Of a stretch of 64,000 bases of DNA, positions 28,201 to 36,345 are shown piece after piece. Origin of the DNA: Candidatus Scalindua japonica (GTDB taxonomy: Bacteria; Planctomycetota; Brocadiia; Brocadiales; Scalinduaceae). The position numbers and the translations under genes were made by a program. The stretch is taken from positions 62,001 to 126,000 of the forward strand of contig NZ_BAOS01000001.1 of NCBI RefSeq assembly GCF_002443295.1, in the 5' to 3' direction. Positions within the stretch are counted from its first letter, which is position 1. Each line of letters begins with the position of its first letter. The notes beneath the pieces were generated by a model, which saw nothing but the letters and a program-made list of their open reading frames with translations, was not told where the DNA came from and did no database searches.

Positions 28201-31200
28201 GAGAAGGAATTTGCTATTGAGGTGATAAAGGGCAGATGTACGGCTATAAAGAAGCGGGAGGATATCTATAGGAGGTTCAAGGCAGCGGGCATCAGCTACG
28301 GTACGGGATTTCAATGTATAGAGGAGATACGTAGTAATGGTAGAGAAGCGCTTTCGAGGATAAAGATTCCGGAGGTTGTGAAAAGTGGTGTTGGTGACTA
28401 CGTACTGCATCCTTCGCTCATGGATGGGGCGTTACAGTCAGTAATGGGATTGGCAGAGGATGACGAAGCGTTTCAGAGTGGATTCTATCTGCCTTTTGCC
28501 CTTGGCGGGGTTGAGATAATAAGGCCGTTGACGGAAAGCTGTTATGCTTACGTGACAATAGGAGATGGTGATAAGAAAGCAGGTTTCGGTGTAAAGAGAT
28601 ACGATATAAGTATACTGGATGAATCGGGCGAAGTGCTGGTACGGCTTAAGGGTTTTTCGGTAAGGGCCTTACGTGGCGGCGATCTGAACAAGAGAATCTC
28701 TGTGGAGGTAGTGGAGAGCAATGAACGATATTATCACCCTGTATGGGAAAGGGTTGAGCTGACAGGTACAGGAGAAAGCCGAGAGACCGGTACAATATTG
28801 CTGCTTGACCGTGGTGAAAAAGAAAAGGGTGGGCAGTGGTTAAATAGAGAGGAGATAGTCAAAGGTGGAAAAATAATCCATGTCATACCCGGTACTGCAT
28901 ATAAAAAGCTGGCAGCGAATAGATACGAAATAGATCCGGAGTCTTCAGAGGATTATGAGAAGTTGTTTAAAGAGCTGGGAGTAAGAGGGTTAATGCCTGC
29001 CTCTATTTTACATACATGGAATTATGTAAAGGAAGCTGGCGGTCTTCCGAATAGTAAAGAAGCGTTGGATAGCAGCCTGAAGATGGGGATATATGCAGTG
29101 TTTAACATAAGCAATGCAATGATGAAGTGTAAGATTAAGGAGAGAGTAAGGCTGTTATATCTATTCGATAGTACAAAGGGCGGGGTACAGCCTCAGGATG
29201 CTGCTTTAGGTGGTTTTGCAAAGACGATAAGACAGGAGAATCCGAAGTTTGACTACAGAACCATACAGATAGACTCTGCGGAAGCTGATTCTGTTGTATT
29301 GGATTGGGTAGTCAGGGAACTGCAAACTGAAGAAAACCAAGACCATGTTGAGGTTCTTTACCGGGATAACGAGAGATATGTGAGGAAGGTGGAAGAGTTC
29401 GTACCGGAAAAGATTGAAAAGAGAGAAAAGAGCGGTAAGGAGAGTACCATACCCGCAAGTGTTCCGTTAAAAGAAAACGGGGTGTACGTGATAACAGGTG
29501 GTGCCGGAGGGTTGGGGCTTATCTTTTCGAGGTATTTATCAGAGAAATACCGGGCAAAGCTGGTGTTAACGGGCAGGTCTGAGGTGGATGAAGAGATAGG
29601 GGAGAAACTGAAGGGTATAGAGGAGTTGGGTGGAGAAGTCGTCTATCTACAGGCGGATGTATGCAGTAATACAGATATGGAGAAAGTGGTAAGGGAGGCG
29701 AAACAGAGGTACGGGAGTGTAGACGGAGTGATCCATGGTGCGGGGGTGATAGAAGATGTCTTTGTCATGAAGAAGGATAAGGGGAGTTTTGAGAGGGTGC
29801 TTGGCCCCAAGGTGTATGGATTGTTGAATCTTGATCGGGTGACAGTGGAAGAGGAACTTGACTTTTTTGTGATGTTTTCATCACTTGCTTCTGTGATAGG
29901 CAATATTGGGCAGAGTGATTACGCGAGCGGCAACAGGTATATGGATAGTTACGCTGAGTTAAGGGAGCGATTGAGAGGGGAAGGTAAGAGAAGTGGAGTG
30001 AGCCTGTCGATTAACTGGCCGTTATGGAAGGATGGAGGGATGAGGCTCCATGAAGAATCTGAGCGGATGTTGTTCAAGATATCCGGGATGAAGCCGTTGG
30101 GGAGTGAAGCAGGTATCAGGGCCTTTGAGTGTGCGTTGGCCAGCGGTAAAAGTCAGTGTATTGTTATTGATGGAGAGAGAGAAAAGGTAAACAGGTTGCT
30201 GCAGATTTCTGAGAGTGCCGGTATAGCGGTGGAGGAAGCGACTGAAGATTCCGGAGCATTTTCTGAAACAGGGATAAAGGATGATGATCTGAAAGGTCGT
30301 GTACAGCAGGAGATGATTGGTCTGTTGTCAGAGCAGCTGAAGGTAGAGAAGTCGGAAATTGATATCGATGCAGATATAAGTGAATACGGAGTAGACTCCA
30401 TAATGATCATGAATATGATGAATGAGATGGAGCAGAGGTATGGGAAGGTTGTGGAGGCGTCAGTGATCATGGAGCATCCGACGGTAAGCAGTATGTCTGA
30501 TTATCTGATAGAAAAGAAGATTATCCCGCTGGAGAGGATTTTTGGTACTACGGAAGATACTAAGATCGAGGTTGTAGCAGAAGGAGATATTAACAGACTG
30601 AAAGAGGAAGCAGTTATCTTGCCGATAAAGAGGACTCAGAGGCCGAGGTTTGTGGATTCAAAGTCAGTGGGTGTTAAGGGTATTGCCAGGCCTGAAGGTG
30701 GTCCTGAGTCTGGAAAAATAGCGATAATCGGTATGTCGGGCTGTTTTCCCGGTTCAAAGGATTTAGAAAGATTCTGGGAGAATCTGAGGGATGGTAAAGA
30801 TCTGATAATGGATGTGCCAGAGCAGAGGTGGAATATTGAGGAATATTTCAGTCTGGATAAGGCGGCTTTTAACAAGGCGTATTCGCGGTGGGGAGGGTTT
30901 ATAGAAGATATAGAGATGTTTGATGCCGGGTTTTTCGGCATAAGTGAATCAGATGCAGCAGGGATTGATCCGCAGCACAGGATTCTGCTTGAGAGGACAC
31001 AGGAGTTACTGGACAGATGCGGATACACGAAAGATGAGATGAGCAGGAGCAGGACGGGGGTGTATATTGGAGGTGGTAGCAGTAAATACAATTCGATGGG
31101 TGAGTTTTCAGGAGATCAGGCTGGTAATATAGTGGTAAACCTGATACAGAACATGATGGCAGCGAGGATATCAGATTTTTATGATTTGAGGGGGCCGTCG

Positions 31201-34200
31201 TTGACGATGGATACGGCGTGCTCATCGTCGCTGGTTGCAATACATAATGCGTGTCAGTGTCTCAGGGGCGGAGAGATAGAGATGGCGATAACGGGAGGAG
31301 TGGAACTGCTGTTAGATTCATCAGGACATGTAGCGTTCAGTCAGGCGAAGGTGTTATCAGATGATGGTGTGTCGCATGTGTTTGATAAGAAGGCGAACGG
31401 GTTTGTACTGGGAGAGGGGTCAGGGCTGGTGCTGTTAAAGAGGCTGGAGAATGCGATACGGGATGGAGATCAGATAGACGGTGTGATATTGGGGTCCGCG
31501 GTGAACAATGATGGACATACGATGGGGTTAACGACACCTAATCTTGAGGCACAGAGAGAGGTGATAGAGGAGGCGATCAGCAATAGTGGGGTGAGTCCGG
31601 ATAGTATCAGTTATCTTGAGGCGCATGGTACGGGTACGTTGCTGGGAGATCCTATAGAGATCAAGGCGGCAACGCAGGTGTACAGGAAGTATACGCAGGG
31701 GAGACAGGTATGCGGGGTGGGTTCGGTAAAGTCAAATATAGGTCATTTGTTACGGGCTGCGGGGGTTGCGAGTTTTATAAAGGTGGTACTGGCGCTGAAG
31801 CACAGACAGATACCGCCGACGCTTCATTGTGAGGATCCGCATCCCAGGTTCAGGTTTGATGAGTCGCCATTTTATCCGGTAACAGAGTTAGAGGAGTGGA
31901 GGCAGAGGGAAGGAGTGAGGAGGTCTGGGATTTCGTCGTTTGGATTTGGTGGAACGAACTGTCACATGATAGTGGAGGAGTTTGATAATGAGAAGAGGGG
32001 TTATAAACCGGAAAGAAATCCACTGCCGCTTACTCAGTTCCATAAGAAAAGATACTGGATCGGTAATGAATATGACGATAGCAATACTATAGGTTTTGAT
32101 GAACAAATGAATAGCCTCAACACAGTCTATACACAAGAATTTACCTATAATGAATTGTTATTGAAAGATCATACGGTATTTGATGAGCAGGTGCTTCTGG
32201 GTGTTACCCATTGCAGCATGGTAATAGATGCTGCACGTTTATACAGACCAGGTAAAGGATTAATACAGATAAAAAGACTATTGTTGTTAGACCCGGTTAA
32301 GGTTTTTCCTGGTGAGACAGTTACCGTTAATATTGATTTTAAAGAAGATGATGGCAGTATCCATTTTTACAGTAAATATTTTAAGGCCTCAGATAGTCGT
32401 CAGCATGAATCGGCAAACGGTGAATTAATTTACGATGCTGGTATTAAGGATGCTGAAAGTATAAATATCAGTGAAATTATGAAGAATGCAAAAAAGACTA
32501 TTTCAGGCGCTGATGTATACAGGAGGCTTGCAAAAAACAATATTATTCATGGGCCTTCGTTACAGGTATTAAGTAAGGCATATTGCTTTGAAGACAAGGT
32601 GTTGGGGGAGCTTGTATTAAAAAACGATATATTAAATGATGGCAAGTCATATTATATCCATCCTGGTCTCCTTGATGGATCGGTAGTCAGCTCTTTATGT
32701 TCATTATCATTACAGGATAGTGACAATAATACATTTGTTCCATTATTTATAAAGCAGGTGGATGTTTACGGGGCATTACCGGACAGGTGTTACTGCTTAT
32801 CAAATGTAAAAAAAACAAATTCAGAAATTCTGGTTATTGATGTTGGATTTTATAATGAGATTGGTGAGTTATTGCTTAAGTTTTACGATTTCTCCTGTAA
32901 GAGGGTGAATTCCAGAGAAATATTTGGAGCACAATCTGTCGATGATGCTGATTACAAGACAGCAAAGGAATTTGTTCATTCTGATAGTAATGGATATGTA
33001 CAGCCAGGAAATGAAGATGTTTCTGATAATGCAGGAGGAATCAGGGAATTAATTGAAAAATTTATTGTAAAACAAATAAGGCAAATACTTAATGATTCAA
33101 ATATGACAATTGAGTTAGATAAAAATTTTATGGATCTGGGTGTTAACTCCACAAGCTTGATTGAAACTACCCGTAAACTGGAGAAAGATTTGAGGATTGA
33201 GCTTTACCCGACTCTGTTTTTTGAATACCAGAATATTAAGGAGTTAACAGATTATTTTTATCAAGAGCATAAGGGAAAAATTTCTGAATATTTTAATCTT
33301 AAAAACACTCTATCCAATAGCAGTACTAGTGTACAGAGTGACTTAAAGCAGAATCAATTCACTGATAAAAAGAAACAGAAAAAAACAAGTATGAAGAGTA
33401 TTCAGAAACAAAAAGAAGAAAGGATTGATATAGCAATTATCGGCATGTCCGGCAGATTTGCCAGTTCTGGAAATTTAGACGAACTCTGGCAGAATTTAAA
33501 GGAGGGAAGAGACTTAATAAAGGAAGTACCTGGGGACCACTGGGATTATAGGCCATGGTATGATCCTGACCCTGAAGCGGTTGATAAGACATATTGTAAA
33601 TGGGGAAGCTTTATAGAAGACATAGATAAATTTGACCCTCTCTTTTTTAATATTTCTCCCAGAGAAGCAAAAACAATGGATCCGCAGTTAAGAATTTTAA
33701 TGGAAGTTCTCTATGAAACCATAGAGGATGCCGGTTATTGTCAGAAAATTAAGGGATCAAGGACGGGGATGTATGTTGGTGTGTGTTTTCACGATTACGC
33801 CGAAGAAATGGCAAGGCAGAATAAACCTGTAGATCCATATGATGGGACTGGTACCGCCGCTACAATGCTTGCCAATCGTCCTTCATATTTTTTTGATCTT
33901 AAAGGGCCAAGCCTGTCTGTTGATACTGCCTGTTCCTCTTCACTCGTAGCATTGCATCTGGCCTGCAAGGCTATACAAAACGGTGAATGTGATATGGCGT
34001 TTACCGGTGGGACTAACTTGATATTGTCACCGAATCATTATGTATATTTCAGTTCTATAGGTGCATTATCACCAAGCGGTAGATCTCATACATTCGATAA
34101 AGCTGCCGATGGATATGTGCCCGGTGAAGGTGTGGCAGCTGTATTATTAAAGCCTTTACAAGACGCTGTTCGGGATGGGGATAATATACATGCAGTAATA

Positions 34201-36324
34201 AAAGGAACATCTATTAATCATGGAGGATATACAAATACCATAACGGCTCCAAGCCCAAAGCTGGAGGCAGAAGTAATTATTAATGCATGGAAAGATGCTG
34301 AGATTGATCCGGAAACAGTGAGTTATATCGAAGCCCATGGTACCGGTACAAAGCTGGGTGATCCAATAGAGATTACGGGACTCAGAAATGCTTTCAGTCA
34401 ATTTACCAAAAGTAATGAGTTTTGTCATATAGGTTCAGTGAAAGCAAATATTGGTCACACTGAAGGTGCTGCAGGACTTGCGGGAGTGATAAAGGTTGTG
34501 CTATCTATGAAGAACAGACAGATACCGCCAATGCCTCAATTTAAAGAGCTAAACCCATATATAAGATTGAATAACACCCCTCTCCTTATAAATAATGAAC
34601 TTATTAATTGGAAAACGGAAAACGGTAACCCAAGAAGGGCAGGCGTAAGTTCTTTTGGTTTCGGTGGTGCCTATGCCCATGCTGTTTTAGAGGAATTTAC
34701 TGATGATAAAGACATAGGCTCTGCTACGTTATCAGGATACGACACTACGAGCATAATCGTTCTTTCAGCAAAAAGCAGAAAGCAGCTCGATACAAGTGCT
34801 GGTGAATTAAGGGATTTCCTGAATAAAGATGATGGTGATAGTGATCTGAGAGATGTCGATGGAAAGAAAGGTAAACAGAACAATGTTGAGAAAACCCCCA
34901 CTCTTAGAGATATTGCGTATAGTTTACAAACCGGAAGAGAGGTTTTTGAGGAACGCCTTGCAGTAATTGTTAACACGAAAACAGAGTTGATAGAGAAGCT
35001 GGATGATTATGTTAAAGGAGAAAAACATATTGAGAATTTACTGACAGGAAGGCTGGAATTGAATAATAGTGCTATTTCCTTAATACAGGGAGAGGATGAA
35101 GTAAATACTCTTATTCATAAGCTGTTTAAGACAGGGGATTATCTGAAAATTGCATCTTTATGGGTAGCAGGATTGGAAATAAATTGGGAAGGATTATATG
35201 TCAATGGTACACAAACAAGGATCTCGCTTCCTACTTACCCCTTTATGCGAGAGAGGTATTGGATGGATACAACAAATACCTCTGGTGATGAAATAAAAAC
35301 CAGATCTTCTCATCTTCATCCGTTAATAGATGTTAATGAATCTACCCTGGAGGAAGAGGCCTTCAGGAAAACTTTTCATGGAAATGAGTTCTACCTGCAG
35401 GACCATGTCGTTATGGGTCGGGAAGTACTTCCTGGTGTTGCATATCTCGAAATGGCAAGAGCAGCGGCGGATCTTGCGAGCAAACGGTTTCGAGTAAAAA
35501 AAATGAAAAATACAGTATGGATCAGACCAATATCAACTAATGGAAAACCGGCGAATATTTCAATAACCTTGAACCCGAAAAGTGAATTTGTCGATTATGA
35601 AGTATTCAGTGATGGTGATAATCAAAAATATGTTCATTGTCAAGGGCAGATTATATATGAACTAAAGGATAGTAATGACAGAGGTTTTATATCCGAAAAG
35701 AGTTTTGAGAAAGTGGAAAATATATCTAAGATTGAAATAGATTTAATAAGGAAAAAGTGCTCAGTAAGAAAAAACAGTTCAGAATTTTACCGGATACTTG
35801 AAAAACGTGGGCTTTCCATAGGACCAAGACTTCAATCTATTCAGGAACTCTATAGTAATGGTAGTGAAGTTCTTGCAAAATTAAAATTACCCGATGAGAT
35901 TAAAGGTAATAGGGGGGAATACATACTACATCCAACATTAATGGATGGAGCTTTGCAGTCTATAGTTGGATTTGATGATACCCATAATAATAATTATAAA
36001 GGCCTCTATCTGCCATTTTTTCTCGGTGAAGTGGACATAATACGACCATTAATTGATAATTGCTATGTTTATGTAAGGGCTTCATCTATAAAAAACAGAC
36101 TTGATAACGGTTCACGTGCATTTGATATTGATGTCATCGATGATGAAGGATATCCTGTCGTTAAAATTAAAAACATATCATTCAAGTCTTTTATACAAAA
36201 AAACCATAATAGTGATTTTGGTAATGATGATCTCAGAAAGGTATTAAGAGAATTGAAGACAGGAAATATTTCATTAGAAGAAGCAGATACAAAGATTAGC
36301 CAGGCAGGGGCGAATAAAGAGTAG
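25213..36324 (+). CDS. PKS C: trans-AT polyketide synthase, 3703 aa
   Basis: The N-terminal docking helix pair (IFKLVEDQQINADDAMELLD) is followed by an ACP (25510-25760, FGLDSIVI) that completes the KS6 module of PKS B. Then come KS7 25905-27210, DH 27800-28690 (DHVVAGKETLPG, HPSLMDGALQ), KR 28730-30180 (TGGAGGLG, YASGN) and ACP 30280-30540 (YGVDSIMI). Next are KS8 30710-31980 with a short connector (LPLTQFHKKRYWIG), a DH-like domain 32150-32920 and ACP 33050-33290 (GVNSTSL). Last are KS9 33420-34690 and DH 35310-36180 (DHVVMGREVLPG). The second DH-like domain keeps its His (residue 2320) but has HTVFDEQVLL instead of HxxxGxxxxP and DGSVV instead of DxxxQ, so it may be an isomerase or cyclase-like DH. 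The protein ends after DH; KR and ACP of that module are on PKS D. The terminal LRKVLRELKTGNISLEEAD is the matching docking segment. Confidence 0.93.
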   Translation: MRRDEDGKEIKLTDKKQIFKLVEDQQINADDAMELLDKLQNHNKVVIYTSSITEGHKLKCGNSGKVNKNEEKTVSNDVTVKEKNDVSRVPCASNINQNRLMQETLNYLKNLLSSELRQPKADLDIFEDLGGFGLDSIVIRRVNIELENTFGPLSSTLFFEYTNINDLADYFMGNHGDKLNEIFCINGNETISISDSENDISGNIESKAGTGFVDDEKYKPVAVKYETKKYRNEDIAIIGVCGRYPGADNLDEFWENLKNGIDCITEIPAERWDYSRFYDPDKKKSDKSCCKWGGFITDVDKFDPLFFNISPREAELMDPQERLFLETVWSTIEDAGYSSKSIKDSGERVGVFAGITWGSYQLLGAEEWNKGNMVIPKSLYWSLANRVSYFFDFQGPSMPVDTACSSSLTAIHMACESIKRGECKAAIAGGVNLYLHPSKYISMSQMKFVSSDGKCRSFGEGGDGYVPGEGVGAIFLKPLKDAVADGDQVYAIIKGTSINHGGKTNSYTVPNPNAQADLVSDAIGKADINPRTISYIEAHGTGTSLGDPIEITGLKKSFTKHTNDKQFCAIGSVKSNIGHLESAAGIAALTKVLLQIKHGLLVPTLHSDKINRDINFEDSPFYLQHTSGIWERPNIKDNIKNEMKEYPRRAGISSFGAGGANAHIIIEEFNENDYIPAKENRRISKPEIVILSARNTECLSKYAESLRDYVKSDIAKVDGSGVAGSPRYLGDIAYTLQTGRDAFDERLAVVAESCDELVRKLDDYLNGAKGIEGVYRGRVKSGGSPEGWLGGTKEEKDFVLQLFNARRYSKIAAFWVEGAEIDWEVFNRNKGFRRISLPTYPFARERYWISTSDASGKMDTGIVRGLHPLVDVNESTLEEERFRKSFTGSEFYLKDHVVAGKETLPGVAYIEMARAAGEIAKGSPVTSIRNIVWASPITIDSKNREGREVIISIYPGDSTIGFEVSTEQEGGGKIVHTQGKIAYGPGDNRQVDLQTGEKEFAIEVIKGRCTAIKKREDIYRRFKAAGISYGTGFQCIEEIRSNGREALSRIKIPEVVKSGVGDYVLHPSLMDGALQSVMGLAEDDEAFQSGFYLPFALGGVEIIRPLTESCYAYVTIGDGDKKAGFGVKRYDISILDESGEVLVRLKGFSVRALRGGDLNKRISVEVVESNERYYHPVWERVELTGTGESRETGTILLLDRGEKEKGGQWLNREEIVKGGKIIHVIPGTAYKKLAANRYEIDPESSEDYEKLFKELGVRGLMPASILHTWNYVKEAGGLPNSKEALDSSLKMGIYAVFNISNAMMKCKIKERVRLLYLFDSTKGGVQPQDAALGGFAKTIRQENPKFDYRTIQIDSAEADSVVLDWVVRELQTEENQDHVEVLYRDNERYVRKVEEFVPEKIEKREKSGKESTIPASVPLKENGVYVITGGAGGLGLIFSRYLSEKYRAKLVLTGRSEVDEEIGEKLKGIEELGGEVVYLQADVCSNTDMEKVVREAKQRYGSVDGVIHGAGVIEDVFVMKKDKGSFERVLGPKVYGLLNLDRVTVEEELDFFVMFSSLASVIGNIGQSDYASGNRYMDSYAELRERLRGEGKRSGVSLSINWPLWKDGGMRLHEESERMLFKISGMKPLGSEAGIRAFECALASGKSQCIVIDGEREKVNRLLQISESAGIAVEEATEDSGAFSETGIKDDDLKGRVQQEMIGLLSEQLKVEKSEIDIDADISEYGVDSIMIMNMMNEMEQRYGKVVEASVIMEHPTVSSMSDYLIEKKIIPLERIFGTTEDTKIEVVAEGDINRLKEEAVILPIKRTQRPRFVDSKSVGVKGIARPEGGPESGKIAIIGMSGCFPGSKDLERFWENLRDGKDLIMDVPEQRWNIEEYFSLDKAAFNKAYSRWGGFIEDIEMFDAGFFGISESDAAGIDPQHRILLERTQELLDRCGYTKDEMSRSRTGVYIGGGSSKYNSMGEFSGDQAGNIVVNLIQNMMAARISDFYDLRGPSLTMDTACSSSLVAIHNACQCLRGGEIEMAITGGVELLLDSSGHVAFSQAKVLSDDGVSHVFDKKANGFVLGEGSGLVLLKRLENAIRDGDQIDGVILGSAVNNDGHTMGLTTPNLEAQREVIEEAISNSGVSPDSISYLEAHGTGTLLGDPIEIKAATQVYRKYTQGRQVCGVGSVKSNIGHLLRAAGVASFIKVVLALKHRQIPPTLHCEDPHPRFRFDESPFYPVTELEEWRQREGVRRSGISSFGFGGTNCHMIVEEFDNEKRGYKPERNPLPLTQFHKKRYWIGNEYDDSNTIGFDEQMNSLNTVYTQEFTYNELLLKDHTVFDEQVLLGVTHCSMVIDAARLYRPGKGLIQIKRLLLLDPVKVFPGETVTVNIDFKEDDGSIHFYSKYFKASDSRQHESANGELIYDAGIKDAESINISEIMKNAKKTISGADVYRRLAKNNIIHGPSLQVLSKAYCFEDKVLGELVLKNDILNDGKSYYIHPGLLDGSVVSSLCSLSLQDSDNNTFVPLFIKQVDVYGALPDRCYCLSNVKKTNSEILVIDVGFYNEIGELLLKFYDFSCKRVNSREIFGAQSVDDADYKTAKEFVHSDSNGYVQPGNEDVSDNAGGIRELIEKFIVKQIRQILNDSNMTIELDKNFMDLGVNSTSLIETTRKLEKDLRIELYPTLFFEYQNIKELTDYFYQEHKGKISEYFNLKNTLSNSSTSVQSDLKQNQFTDKKKQKKTSMKSIQKQKEERIDIAIIGMSGRFASSGNLDELWQNLKEGRDLIKEVPGDHWDYRPWYDPDPEAVDKTYCKWGSFIEDIDKFDPLFFNISPREAKTMDPQLRILMEVLYETIEDAGYCQKIKGSRTGMYVGVCFHDYAEEMARQNKPVDPYDGTGTAATMLANRPSYFFDLKGPSLSVDTACSSSLVALHLACKAIQNGECDMAFTGGTNLILSPNHYVYFSSIGALSPSGRSHTFDKAADGYVPGEGVAAVLLKPLQDAVRDGDNIHAVIKGTSINHGGYTNTITAPSPKLEAEVIINAWKDAEIDPETVSYIEAHGTGTKLGDPIEITGLRNAFSQFTKSNEFCHIGSVKANIGHTEGAAGLAGVIKVVLSMKNRQIPPMPQFKELNPYIRLNNTPLLINNELINWKTENGNPRRAGVSSFGFGGAYAHAVLEEFTDDKDIGSATLSGYDTTSIIVLSAKSRKQLDTSAGELRDFLNKDDGDSDLRDVDGKKGKQNNVEKTPTLRDIAYSLQTGREVFEERLAVIVNTKTELIEKLDDYVKGEKHIENLLTGRLELNNSAISLIQGEDEVNTLIHKLFKTGDYLKIASLWVAGLEINWEGLYVNGTQTRISLPTYPFMRERYWMDTTNTSGDEIKTRSSHLHPLIDVNESTLEEEAFRKTFHGNEFYLQDHVVMGREVLPGVAYLEMARAAADLASKRFRVKKMKNTVWIRPISTNGKPANISITLNPKSEFVDYEVFSDGDNQKYVHCQGQIIYELKDSNDRGFISEKSFEKVENISKIEIDLIRKKCSVRKNSSEFYRILEKRGLSIGPRLQSIQELYSNGSEVLAKLKLPDEIKGNRGEYILHPTLMDGALQSIVGFDDTHNNNYKGLYLPFFLGEVDIIRPLIDNCYVYVRASSIKNRLDNGSRAFDIDVIDDEGYPVVKIKNISFKSFIQKNHNSDFGNDDLRKVLRELKTGNISLEEADTKISQAGANKE
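27319..32070 (+). repeat. 4.75-kb segmental duplication, copy A (PKS C)
   Basis: The block covers the KS7 post-KS linker, DH, KR, ACP and KS8. It matches 39871-44621 at an offset of 12552 bp. I noted about 25 single-base differences, nearly all in the first 1.7 kb. From about 29030 to 31500 I saw none. The match ends after the KS8 connector (KKRYWIGNE). Confidence 0.92.
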
Positions 36325-36345
36325 TTTAATATTTGAGATAAGAAT

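Noticed and set aside
30636-31240. Overlapping minus-strand ORFs of 151 and 113 codons, also present identically at 43188-43792
   Set aside because: Both copies are shadows of the duplicated KS gene. Their conservation reflects the DNA duplication, not selection on these frames.
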